Shown here: one piece after another, positions 43,198-50,375 of the stretch
Position numbering within the stretch: the first letter of the stretch is position 1
How the letters are laid out: every line of letters starts with the position of its first letter
From: UM-FILTER-42-9 sp038063775
GTDB taxonomy: Bacteria; Patescibacteriota; Minisyncoccia; Moranbacterales; UBA2206
Length of the DNA stretch: 51,780 nucleotides
Assembly (NCBI GenBank): GCA_038063775.1
Contig: JBBTUK010000001.1
Location: forward strand, 1 to 51,780
Direction: 5' to 3'
The notes under the pieces: generated by a model
What the model saw: only the letters and a program-made list of their open reading frames with translations
What the model was told of the DNA's origin: nothing
Database searches by the model: none
Translations under genes and position numbers: made by a program

Positions 43198-44829
43198 ATG
43201 CAACCTATTTTTCAAGTGTTGGAAGAAAAAATCAACAAATTTTCCGGAAAATCCGTCCATCCGGCGACTTGGGCTTTGAGTTTTCTAGGCATTATCGGAC
43301 TCCGGATGTTTATTGAATTCTTTATCGCTTCCCCGGCTCTTTCAATCGGTGAAATCACAATTGAATATCTCCATAATTTCTTTTTCTTCATTCTGGCTTT
43401 TCTCCTGATTTGGCTTATCGCAAGCTTTTTTTTGCAAGAAAATCCGGCGCATTCAGCGCTTTTGATGCTTTGGGCCGCCTGGCTTATCGTTCTGCCACCA
43501 ATTTTCGATATCATTAAAACCGGAGGTGAAGTCTATTGGAGTTTTTATGTTTTAAACGATATTCAGGCTCTCTGGAGCCAATTTCTGACGGTTTTTGGCC
43601 GTCTTCCCTCCGGTATCGTCTATTTTGGAACCAAAATAACCTTTATTTTAGCCATAATTTTTGTTACTCTGCTGGTTTGGATAAAAACCCGGAAATGGCT
43701 CAAGGGCCTCTTGGCCGGTTTTTTTACTTATGCAACTTTATTTTTTATGGGGAGCTTCCCCTCTTTCTTCACTTTCGGCTATTATTTTCTGGCGGGGGAA
43801 AAAAAGGTTTCCCAAGTGAATGAAATTGATATCATTCAATTTTTAGGAACCCCGGCCAGGCTTTTCGGAACGGAGTTTTTTAATTTGAAATATTCTTTAG
43901 CCTATAACCTGAATCTGATATACTATCTGTTTTTGCTAGCCATGTTGATTCTTCTTTTTTTCAAAATTAATTCAGTGAAATTTTTAGCGGTCATCAAAAA
44001 CAGCCGCTTCCCGCAGCTGGTTTATCATGCCGGCTTATTTTTCATCGGGTTGGGATTGGGCTATTTGATCTATCCGGAAAATTTTCATCTTTACGTTTTT
44101 TCCGCCGCGGCTCTCCTGGTCCTGATGAGCAGCATCTGGTTGGCCTGGCTGGCGTCAGTGGTTTTCAATGACATTTACGATTTTCAGATTGATGAAATTT
44201 CCAACCCGCAAAGGCCATTGCAGAAAAAAATATTTACCGTCCAGGAATATGAAAGTTTCGGCGTGGTTGTTTTCTTGCTCTCGCTACTGGGCGGACTAAC
44301 CATCAGTTTTAAATTCGCCGCGCTCATTTTTATCTATCAACTGATCGCCTGGGTTTATTCGGTGCCGCCTTTTCGGCTGAAAAGATTTCCCCTCATTGCC
44401 ACGCTGGCCAGCTCCGTCGCCTCTTTAGTGGTCCTTTTCATCGGTTTTACGCTCTTTTCCGGCGATCAAAACATCCATGGTCTTTCCTGGAGAATAATAT
44501 TACTCATCATAATTGCGCTGACACTTTCTTTGCCTATAAAAGACTTTAAAGATATCGCCGGCGACGAAAAATACGGCGTCCTGACGATCCCGGTTATTTT
44601 CGGGGAAGAAAAAGGGAGGCTAATTGTAGCAACGAGTGCGTTTCTCTCTTTTATGCTCAGTGTTTTTTTGCTGAACGAACTGCGTCTTTTCTGGTGGGCG
44701 CTTTTATTCGGCGGAGCTGCTTTTCTTATCATAACGAGCAAAAAAATAAAGCCACAACTTTTATTCTGGTGGGTCTTGAGCGTTGTCGGCGCGTATGGCT
44801 TGATTTTGATGAAAACAGTTTTTATTTAG
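43198..44829 (+). CDS. UbiA-family prenyltransferase with a large N-terminal membrane domain
   Basis: A 543-aa polytopic protein starting at ATG 43198 (a TTG lies 36 bp earlier). The C-terminal half is a UbiA-type prenyltransferase with both Asp-rich motifs: NDIYDFQIDEISNPQRPL and IKDFKDIAGDEKYGVLTIP. These bind prenyl diphosphate through magnesium. The first 280 residues contain about eight hydrophobic segments without a known family. UbiA members make quinones, decaprenyl-phosphoribose or lipid precursors; CPR genomes usually lack quinones, so a lipid or cell-envelope product is more likely. The end overlaps the convergent rsmA by 8 bp. Confidence 0.8.
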   Translation: MQPIFQVLEEKINKFSGKSVHPATWALSFLGIIGLRMFIEFFIASPALSIGEITIEYLHNFFFFILAFLLIWLIASFFLQENPAHSALLMLWAAWLIVLPPIFDIIKTGGEVYWSFYVLNDIQALWSQFLTVFGRLPSGIVYFGTKITFILAIIFVTLLVWIKTRKWLKGLLAGFFTYATLFFMGSFPSFFTFGYYFLAGEKKVSQVNEIDIIQFLGTPARLFGTEFFNLKYSLAYNLNLIYYLFLLAMLILLFFKINSVKFLAVIKNSRFPQLVYHAGLFFIGLGLGYLIYPENFHLYVFSAAALLVLMSSIWLAWLASVVFNDIYDFQIDEISNPQRPLQKKIFTVQEYESFGVVVFLLSLLGGLTISFKFAALIFIYQLIAWVYSVPPFRLKRFPLIATLASSVASLVVLFIGFTLFSGDQNIHGLSWRIILLIIIALTLSLPIKDFKDIAGDEKYGVLTIPVIFGEEKGRLIVATSAFLSFMLSVFLLNELRLFWWALLFGGAAFLIITSKKIKPQLLFWWVLSVVGAYGLILMKTVFI

Positions 44830-45688
44830 AAAATATCAGCGCCAGTTTTTTCCATTCATCCATATTCAGCTCTTGGGCCCGGGCAGTCCCGCTGAGTGGG
44901 ACTTTTTTTAATTTTTCCTCCACTTCTGTTTTGTCCAAATGAAAACTGCTGGAAAAATTGTTAAGCAAAGTTTTTCTCTTGGCGGAAAATCCAGTGCGGA
45001 CGGTACGAAAGAATTTTTTCCTAAATTCTCCCTCCCCTGTCGCTTCGCGACCTCCTCTCCCTGAAAAGGGAGAGGAGCAATACGGAACAATCTTTAATAA
45101 GGCACTATCAACTTCCGGTATTGGGAAAAAGGCGCTTTTATTGACACAGAAGAGCAATTCCGGCCGGGCATAATACTGCACGGAAACAGCCAAAAGGCTC
45201 ATTTTACCGGGGCCTGCGACGATTCTTTCCGCCACTTCTTTCTGGACCAGCAGAATCATTTCTTGGGGAGGTGTTTCGGATTCTAAAAATAATCGGATAA
45301 TCGGAGAGGTTATATAGTAAGGCAAATTAGCGATGACTTTGTATACACCCTCATCCGTCCTCGCTTCGCGAGTCCACCCTCTCCCAGTTTTGGGAGAGGG
45401 TGTTAGGGGGTGAGGGACTAATTCTGCCAAGTTTACTTTTAAAACATCTTCGTTAATAATCTCAACATTCTTTTGGTTACTGAACTTGTTACGCAACAAC
45501 TTTACTAGATTTTTATCTATTTCAACTGCGACAACTTTTTGGCATTTTTTTGCTAACTCTTCGGTCAACACTCCTTCACCCGGACCGATTTCAATCACAA
45601 AGTCATCTGATTTTAGATCAGCGGCCGTAATAATTTTTTCCAGAACTTTTTTATCTCTCAAAAAATTCTGTCCTAATTTTGTCGGCAT
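44822..45688 (-). CDS. rsmA: 16S rRNA (adenine1518-N6/adenine1519-N6)-dimethyltransferase with two palindromic insertions
   Basis: The KsgA/RsmA methyltransferase that dimethylates two adenines near the 3' end of 16S rRNA. Motifs are clear: MPTKLGQNFLRDKKVLEKII, DFVIEIGPGEGVLTEEL (SAM binding), NLPYYITSPIIRLFLES (the NLPY catalytic motif) and SAFFPIPEVDSALLKI. The 288-aa protein carries two stretches absent from the family: HPLTPSPKTGRGWTREARTD before YKVIANLPYY, and CSSPFSGRGGREATGEG after LLKIVPY. Both are encoded by related palindromes. The frame remains open and the catalytic parts intact, so the enzyme is probably active. Confidence 0.93.
   Translation of the reverse strand: MPTKLGQNFLRDKKVLEKIITAADLKSDDFVIEIGPGEGVLTEELAKKCQKVVAVEIDKNLVKLLRNKFSNQKNVEIINEDVLKVNLAELVPHPLTPSPKTGRGWTREARTDEGVYKVIANLPYYITSPIIRLFLESETPPQEMILLVQKEVAERIVAGPGKMSLLAVSVQYYARPELLFCVNKSAFFPIPEVDSALLKIVPYCSSPFSGRGGREATGEGEFRKKFFRTVRTGFSAKRKTLLNNFSSSFHLDKTEVEEKLKKVPLSGTARAQELNMDEWKKLALIFSK
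45028..45077. repeat. Palindromic insertion element B within rsmA
   Basis: It contains CTCCTCTCCC/GGGAGAGGAG (10-bp arms, 6-nt loop, 45052-45077) and the hairpin GTCGC-ttc-GCGAC (45039-45051). It is related to the element at 45347-45417 and codes for the extra CSSPFSGRGGREATGEG stretch. Confidence 0.7.
45347..45417. repeat. Palindromic insertion element A within rsmA
   Basis: Outer arms CCCTCA/TGAGGG (45348-45353 and 45411-45416) enclose the TCGC-ttc-GCGA hairpin and the perfect arms CACCCTCTCCC (45375-45385) and GGGAGAGGGTG (45392-45402). In frame it codes for the extra HPLTPSPKTGRGWTREARTD stretch. Confidence 0.75.
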
Positions 45689-45699
45689 AAGTTGAGCTT

Positions 45700-45765
45700 A
45701 TTAGCTTGTAGTTTCTTAGCTTGTTAGAAATTGACTAATCAGCTAAGAAGCTAATTCCTAAAAAG
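45700..45765. repeat. Imperfect TTAGCTT-rich inverted repeat
   Basis: Between the DPBB-protein gene and rsmA, copies of TTAGCTT and CTTAGCT face complementary AGCTAAG and AGCTAA, giving a long imperfect hairpin. It could terminate transcription on the minus strand after the DPBB gene, although no long T-run is present. Confidence 0.4.
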
Positions 45766-46734
45766 CTAGTTTAATATCTCTTCCACCTTCACTCCGATCA
45801 CTCCCGCGCCAAGGAAGGCGATCTTGGCGAAAGCCACTTTGTCAAGATCAATGATTCGTCCCTTGCCTTGCGGGCCGTAGTCATTGATTTGAACAATCAC
45901 TGACTTACCATTAGCGGTGTTTGTAATTTTGGCGTAAGAACCGCGCGCCAATACTGTTGAGGCGGCGAAAAGCCCGCCCTGATAGGCATACCAGGTGCCT
46001 TGGCCTTTGGCAGTCTTGCCTAGTTTCATAAAAGTTCCCTGGGTAACGATCTGGGTTACCGGATCCTTAGTGACCTTTTTTTCCAACGTGACGCGCGATA
46101 TTTCTTTGCCATTTTTGTAGGTTATGCGGTATTTCACTTCTCGGATGCCTTTTTCTCCGATTTGCGTTATTTTTTTCTCCCGCCAGCCCAGCGTCTTATC
46201 CTCATTGTTGATGGTCTTGAAATCTATATCTTCTGCCATGACTTTTTCCTCCACATTAATGCGAGTAATGACAATCGGTTGATCCGCGCGGGGAGAAAAA
46301 CTTATGTCAGGAACAACCTTATCCAATCTTCCCAATGTTATGTTATTTTCAGAAATAACTCCGGCGACATTTTTTCGCAAAGTCCAATTTTCAATATTTT
46401 TACCGTCCACCTGGATTTTAATTTTTATCGCTCTTCGGATTTCAATATTAGTCCCGGCAAAAATAGCGGCACTTTTGTCCGGAATTATTTCATCATGCTC
46501 GGACAATTGAATATTGTTTTCGTTCAGGAATTCACTGACAGTCTTAGCATAAACTTTGGCGTTGAAAGCCAAACCGTTGTAGTTCAGGAGAATGATTTTT
46601 TCGCCCGAAAAATCAAAAGTATTTTTTGGACTAGGGGAAAAAGCAAAACTCTTATGGCCTAAAAGCAAAACAAAAAATAAAGCTGCAGGCGCAACTATCT
46701 TGCGAACCTTAAAAAATAGCAACTTAATTTTCAA
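45766..46734 (-). CDS. DUF348/G5 domain protein with RlpA-like double-psi beta-barrel
   Basis: A 322-aa exported protein with a signal segment (IVAPAALFFVLLLGHKSFAF), two DUF348-like repeats (YAKTVSEFLNENNIQLSEHD; WTLRKNVAGVISENNITLGR), a G5 domain (ISFSPRADQPIVITRINVEE; GIREVKYRITYKNGKEISR), and a C-terminal RlpA-like barrel (GQGTWYAYQGGLFAASTVLA; VIVQINDYGPQGKGRIIDLD with Asp-rich catalytic-type loop). Related to YabE/Rpf-like wall proteins that act on peptidoglycan. Probably a wall-remodelling enzyme; glycosidase activity is inference. Confidence 0.85.
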   Translation of the reverse strand: MKIKLLFFKVRKIVAPAALFFVLLLGHKSFAFSPSPKNTFDFSGEKIILLNYNGLAFNAKVYAKTVSEFLNENNIQLSEHDEIIPDKSAAIFAGTNIEIRRAIKIKIQVDGKNIENWTLRKNVAGVISENNITLGRLDKVVPDISFSPRADQPIVITRINVEEKVMAEDIDFKTINNEDKTLGWREKKITQIGEKGIREVKYRITYKNGKEISRVTLEKKVTKDPVTQIVTQGTFMKLGKTAKGQGTWYAYQGGLFAASTVLARGSYAKITNTANGKSVIVQINDYGPQGKGRIIDLDKVAFAKIAFLGAGVIGVKVEEILN

Positions 46735-46832
46735 TTTTTAATTTTCAATTTTCAAACACTGCTTCAATTTCAAAATTTTGAAATTAATTCATTGGAAATT
46801 GTTTAGAAATTAGAAATTAGAAATCTATTCAA

Positions 46833-48359
46833 CTACTCCGTCTTAAACCGATATTGGATAGCCTCGGCAATATGGGCGGGCTGGATTTCGGGATTTTCTT
46901 CCAAGTCGGCGATGGTGCGGGCGACCTTGATTATACGATAATAAGCGCGTGCGCTCAAGTGGAAGCGAGAGACCGCATTTTTCATAAGTTCAAGCGATTG
47001 AGGATTCAAAGTGCAAAACTTCCTTGTTTCAACGCTTCCCATTTCGCTGTTGGTTACCACTCTTGAGCCATCAAACCTCCTTGCCTGGATGTTTCGGGCG
47101 CGCCCAACCCGTTCTCGAATTTCAGTTGATGATTCTCCCTGGTAGTCCTCATTAAGCTTTTCAAATTTTATCCGCGGCACCTCAACTTGCAGGTCGATAC
47201 GGTCAAGAATCGGTCCGGAAATCTTTCTTTGGTATTTGATGATGCCGGCTGGACTGCAAGAACAGGCTTTTTCCGGGTCGGTGGCGTTGCCGCAAGGGCA
47301 GGGATTCATGGCGGCAATGAGAGTAAACCGCGCCGGAAATTCCAAAGAACCTTGCGCGCGGGAGATTGTGATAAAACCGTCTTCCAATGGTTGCCTTAAA
47401 TTTTCCAAGATGCTTCGGGAAAATTCCGGAAACTCATCCAAAAACAGGATTCCCCGGTGGGACATACTGACCTCCCCGGGCCGCGGATAAGTTCCTCCTC
47501 CCACTATTGAGACAGAACTGGCGGTGTGGTGTGGCGAGCGGAAAGGACGCCGGGTGATGAGGGCGGTTCCGCGTGGAAGCTGTCCGGATACGGAAAATAT
47601 TTTGGTCACTTCCAAAGCTTCCGGAATCGTGAGGCGCGGCAAGATTGAGGCCATGGTTTTGGCTAGCATCGTTTTTCCGGAGCCGGGGGGACCGTTCAAA
47701 ATCACATTGTGTCCGCCCGCCGCGGCAATTTCCAGCGCCCGTTTGGCATGCTCCTGGCCGCGGATAAAAGACATGTCCAACTCATTTTCTTCAATGGAAA
47801 AAAATTTTTCCAAATCTGTTTTTGGAACTGGCTTGATCTTGTTTTTTCCCAGCAAATGCGCCACCAGGTCCAAAAAATTATCTACGGGAATGACACTAAT
47901 CTCTTCGATAATGGAAGCTTCAGAAGCATTTTCCTTTGGGACGTAAATCTCTGAAATACCCATATCTCGCGCCAATATCGCCATTGGCAGGACGCCTTTG
48001 ACCGGCCTTATTTTACCGTCCAGGGCCATCTCACCGAGGAACAATTTGTTTTTATAGTCAAAATTGATCTGCTTGGTTGTGAGCAGGAATCCCAAGGCCA
48101 TGGGAAGATCGTAAACAGGGCCCTCTTTCTTGAGATCAGCCGGAGCCAGATTAATCGTTACCCGTCCGCTTTGATGTGGCGGTTTAAAATTGGAGTTGCG
48201 AATCGCTGAACTTACCCGATCGCGCGATTCCTTGACGGCGGTGTCCGGCAGTCCCACGATATTGAATTGATGAAGTCCGGCGGAAACCGTGTCCACTTCC
48301 ACTTCAATAAGCTCGCTTTTTAGTCCGACAGTCACAGCGGATAGAATCTTTGAGGGCAA
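46833..48359 (-). CDS. comM: YifB/ComM-family Mg-chelatase-like AAA+ ATPase
   Basis: A 508-aa protein. The N-terminal ChlI/Lon-like domain (LIEVEVDTVSAGLHQFNIVG, LPDTAVKESRDRVSSAIRNS) is followed by Walker A LNGPPGSGKTMLAKTMAS, Walker B RGILFLDEFPEFSR and the zinc-finger-like PCPCGNATDPEKACSCSPAG. ComM is a hexameric helicase that extends branch migration during natural transformation. The start is TTG 48359: MPSKILSAVTVGL aligns with the usual N-terminus and no ATG is available. It follows lspA by 17 bp. With the secretion-like cluster nearby it hints at DNA uptake, a trait inferred for CPR. Confidence 0.9.
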   Translation of the reverse strand: MPSKILSAVTVGLKSELIEVEVDTVSAGLHQFNIVGLPDTAVKESRDRVSSAIRNSNFKPPHQSGRVTINLAPADLKKEGPVYDLPMALGFLLTTKQINFDYKNKLFLGEMALDGKIRPVKGVLPMAILARDMGISEIYVPKENASEASIIEEISVIPVDNFLDLVAHLLGKNKIKPVPKTDLEKFFSIEENELDMSFIRGQEHAKRALEIAAAGGHNVILNGPPGSGKTMLAKTMASILPRLTIPEALEVTKIFSVSGQLPRGTALITRRPFRSPHHTASSVSIVGGGTYPRPGEVSMSHRGILFLDEFPEFSRSILENLRQPLEDGFITISRAQGSLEFPARFTLIAAMNPCPCGNATDPEKACSCSPAGIIKYQRKISGPILDRIDLQVEVPRIKFEKLNEDYQGESSTEIRERVGRARNIQARRFDGSRVVTNSEMGSVETRKFCTLNPQSLELMKNAVSRFHLSARAYYRIIKVARTIADLEENPEIQPAHIAEAIQYRFKTE

Positions 48360-48376
48360 AGCAATAGAATTAAGAA

Positions 48377-48806
48377 TTATGTCAGCTTGGATTTTCGAAA
48401 ATAGTCCAACAATATTAGTATAACACCCGTTGTTATAAAAACATCAGCCAGATTAAATACCGGCCAAAACTTCAAATCAATGAAGTCAATCACGCAACCA
48501 AAATACAGTCGGTCAATTACATTAGACAGGGCGCCTGATAAAATAAAAGTCAGTCCAAAAAATTGAAAATTTAAANNNNNNNNNNNNNNNNNNNNNNNNN
48601 NNNNNNNNNNNNNNNNNNNNNNNNNNNNNNNNNNNNNNNNNNNNNNNNNNNNNNNNNNNNNNNNNNNNNNNNNNNCCCAGTGCGATATTCGAATTGCAAA
48701 CATAAAATCCGCCGGAAAAGCGGATAATATATTTGGTTGCCTGGTCGGCTAATATTAGAAAAATAAGCAAGACTGCATTGGTTAATATGTCTTTATATTT
48801 TTCCAT
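48377..48806 (-). CDS. lspA: Signal peptidase II, interrupted by an assembly gap
   Basis: The N-terminal 43 codons (MEKYKDILTNAVLLIFLILA, DQATKYIIRFSGGFYVCNSN) have the first helix and the Asp-Gln-x-x-K motif. After the 100-N gap, the C-terminal part has SNVIDRLYFGCVIDFIDLKF and WPVFNLADVFITTGVILILL with the two catalytic Asp residues (in VIDR and NLAD). The frames on either side differ only because the gap length is a placeholder; the family length suggests about 40-50 residues are missing. The enzyme cleaves lipoprotein signal peptides. The start follows the DksA-like stop by 7 bp. Confidence 0.88.
48576..48675. other. Assembly gap (100 N) within lspA
   Basis: The flanks share no repeated sequence, so real sequence is missing. 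A true gap divisible by three joins the two lspA frames. Confidence 0.97.
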
Positions 48807-48813
48807 CTCAATG

Positions 48814-49170
48814 TTAGATGCACTTAATGCAAGTTCGGGCGGACGGATTGGCACGCAATCTTTCCAGCGAAATTTTCTGGTTACAATTTTTACAAATACC
48901 GTAGGAATCCTCCTCCATTTCTTCCAGTGCTTCCAACACGTCTTTGAGTTTTTTTTCCAGTGTGATCTCCACCGGCAAGTCATCGGTATATTGTTCCACT
49001 TCCGAGGCATTATCCTCGCGGTCCGTGCCGATATCTTCAAAAGCAGGTTCATAGTCGCCCGTAGCCCGGTTAACCGGCTTGGCAATTTTGCCTAAATCAT
49101 TTTCCAAGCTTGCCTTTTCTTTGAGTAAAGCCTCTTTCAGCTCTACAAGTGTTTGCGCATCAATGGTCAT
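48814..49170 (-). CDS. DksA/TraR-type C4 zinc-finger protein
   Basis: A 118-aa protein: helical coiled-coil N-terminus (MTIDAQTLVELKEALLKEKA), acidic linker (EDIGTDREDNASEVEQYTDD), and a C-terminal zinc finger CKNCNQKISLERLRANPSAR...CIKC with the spacing C-x2-C-x17-C-x2-C. DksA-like proteins bind in the RNA polymerase secondary channel and alter promoter response, with ppGpp in proteobacteria. Whether this short form does so is unknown. It is often upstream of lspA in CPR and Firmicutes-like layouts. Confidence 0.88.
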   Translation of the reverse strand: MTIDAQTLVELKEALLKEKASLENDLGKIAKPVNRATGDYEPAFEDIGTDREDNASEVEQYTDDLPVEITLEKKLKDVLEALEEMEEDSYGICKNCNQKISLERLRANPSARTCIKCI

Positions 49171-49221
49171 AGCAATTTTTTATAATTAATATTTATATCG
49201 TAGCAAAAAATACAAGAATGT

Positions 49222-49608
49222 CTATAAGTAAATGCTTTTCAGGTGTTTTATCCAAGCTTTGCCGGAGTCGTGATCCAGCCAGACGGAAACAGCGTCAAAG
49301 CGGTAATTTTCATCCAGCAAACCGTTTTGGCGGAGGTAAACACCGGCGATTTTCTGGAGTTTCCGCAGCTTAGAGTAGGTGATGTTTTCTTCCGGCAGAG
49401 TATCTTTATACTTATTATACTCCCGGGTCTTCACTTCGACAAAAACCAATTCTTGGCTGGCCAAGTCTTTTGTGATAATGTCAATCTCTCCTAGTCTTCT
49501 GCCCAGGTTGTTTTTAAAATTCATTTCAATAATCTCGTAGTCGTTGTCTTTCAAAAATTCAGCGGCGATTTGTTCGCCCTTTTTGCCGATACCTAAAATA
49601 TCTGTCAT
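49222..49608 (-). CDS. yraN: YraN-family (UPF0102) endonuclease-like protein
   Basis: A 128-aa protein with the restriction-endonuclease fold of UPF0102: GKKGEQIAAEFLKDNDYEII, LGRRLGEIDIITKD (catalytic-type Glu and Asp) and LVFVEVKTREYNKYKD (E-x-K). Its cellular role is unsettled. The 'IGKKGEQIAAEFL' N-terminus supports the start at 49608. A terminator-like element at 49651-49675 separates it from the noncoding RNA upstream. Confidence 0.92.
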   Translation of the reverse strand: MTDILGIGKKGEQIAAEFLKDNDYEIIEMNFKNNLGRRLGEIDIITKDLASQELVFVEVKTREYNKYKDTLPEENITYSKLRKLQKIAGVYLRQNGLLDENYRFDAVSVWLDHDSGKAWIKHLKSIYL

Positions 49609-49650
49609 ATATATCCCGCGTATTTTATATTTCTCATTCTAGCATTTTGG

Positions 49651-49675
49651 AAACAAAAAAACACCTTCCTGGTGC
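49651..49675 (-). terminator. Short terminator at the end of the noncoding RNA
   Basis: On the minus strand CACC-aggaa-GGTG is followed by seven T, then GTTT. The stem is only 4 bp, so termination is probable but not strong. Confidence 0.5.
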
Positions 49676-50177
49676 CGATACTCTAAGTGGTATGGTAACC
49701 AGGGCGTTCTCGCCCTCAAAAAATAAATAATTTAGGGGGAACGCCCCGATTGTTTGTCGTATGTAATAACAGGTAACGAGAGTTTTTTGCGCCCGGGTGA
49801 GAGGCGCGGAAACTACAGTATGCCTGTATTTTATTTACATACACCATTTTTAACGCTATTCTGACTTTTATTTAGCATTGTTTCTTCAAACTGTTCTCCG
49901 GCTTACGCCTTTTGATTTAAAGAACAGAACTTTTTATTTTTTATTTTTATTTTAAAAAGTTCTTGGGATCCTGCTCGCAATAGTCATAAATTTATAACTA
50001 CTCTGGGCAGGTCCCAATTTTTTGTTTTTGTTTTAGGGTCCTCGAGTCAGATTCGAGGCGGCTTTAGCGCGTTGGCTAAAACACTTGAACAGCAAGAAGA
50101 TTTCAATCGCAAATAGGGGGAAATTGCGATTGAAACTCTCCTGCCGTTGCCGTTTCTTAGTTTCAATGAGCTACCGT
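49654..50177 (-). ncRNA. Candidate structured noncoding RNA, about 520 nt, unknown family
   Basis: A 767-bp gene-free stretch carries on the minus strand a near-consensus promoter, then many stem-loops. In order: 9-bp ATTGAAACT/AGTTTCAAT (50159-50167 with 50129-50137); 12-bp TTTCAATCGCAA/TTGCGATTGAAA (50101-50112 with 50124-50135), which competes with the first; TTTAGC/GCTAAA (50063-50080); CCTCGA/TCGAGG (50040-50058); GGGACCTGCCC with GAGCAGGATCCC, one bulge (49965-50015) and an inner AT stem; AGAACTTTTTA/TAAAAAGTTCT (49926-49963); CTGTTCT/AGAACAG enclosing GGC-GUAA-GCC, a GNRA-type loop (49891-49927); TACAG/CTGTA (49814-49828); GCGCC/GGCGC (49789-49807); and GGGCGTTC/GAACGCCC (49702-49746). 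A short terminator ends it. There are no convincing coding frames. The conserved cores of tmRNA, RNase P RNA and SRP RNA are not seen. Confidence 0.6.
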
Positions 50178-50183
50178 ATTCTT

Positions 50184-50212
50184 ATTATAGCAAAAAAATC
50201 GCTTTAAGTCAA
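50184..50212 (-). promoter_or_regulatory. Near-consensus promoter of the noncoding RNA
   Basis: On the minus strand TTGACT (50207-50212), 17 bp, TATAAT (50184-50189). It is the best promoter match in the window and drives no downstream coding sequence for 560 bp. Confidence 0.8.
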
Positions 50213-50361
50213 AGGTTTTCAGGCAATTCCTTTTATCTAAAGGGTTTTTTGCCTCGAAATAAGTGATAACAAAGAATCCACTTTTTTTGCAGTTTGCCCA
50301 ATTTTTGAAAAGAAGTTTTCTTTTTTCCAAAGATGGCCTGTTTCGATGAACTTTCAGCAAG

Positions 50362-50370
50362 TTATCCACA
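50362..50370 (+). other. Perfect DnaA-box match
   Basis: TTATCCACA stands alone, just after the stop of the 388-aa gene and upstream of the noncoding-RNA promoter. It could be regulatory or chance. Confidence 0.3.
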
Positions 50371-50375
50371 GATTG

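Noticed and set aside
50101..50167. GTTTCAAT...ATTGAAAC motifs looking like a CRISPR repeat
   Set aside because: The copies form hairpins of one transcript and are not regularly spaced; there are no unique spacers of constant length and no cas genes in the window.
49654..50177. tmRNA, RNase P RNA or SRP RNA
   Set aside because: I looked on both strands for a TTCGA-type T-loop with CCA end, for the GAAAGTCC core of RNase P and for GGAAGCAGC of SRP, and found none. A covariance search could overturn this.
50163..50369. A 68-aa reading frame between the noncoding RNA and the 388-aa gene
   Set aside because: It overlaps the strong promoter, has no Shine-Dalgarno and no protein-like composition.
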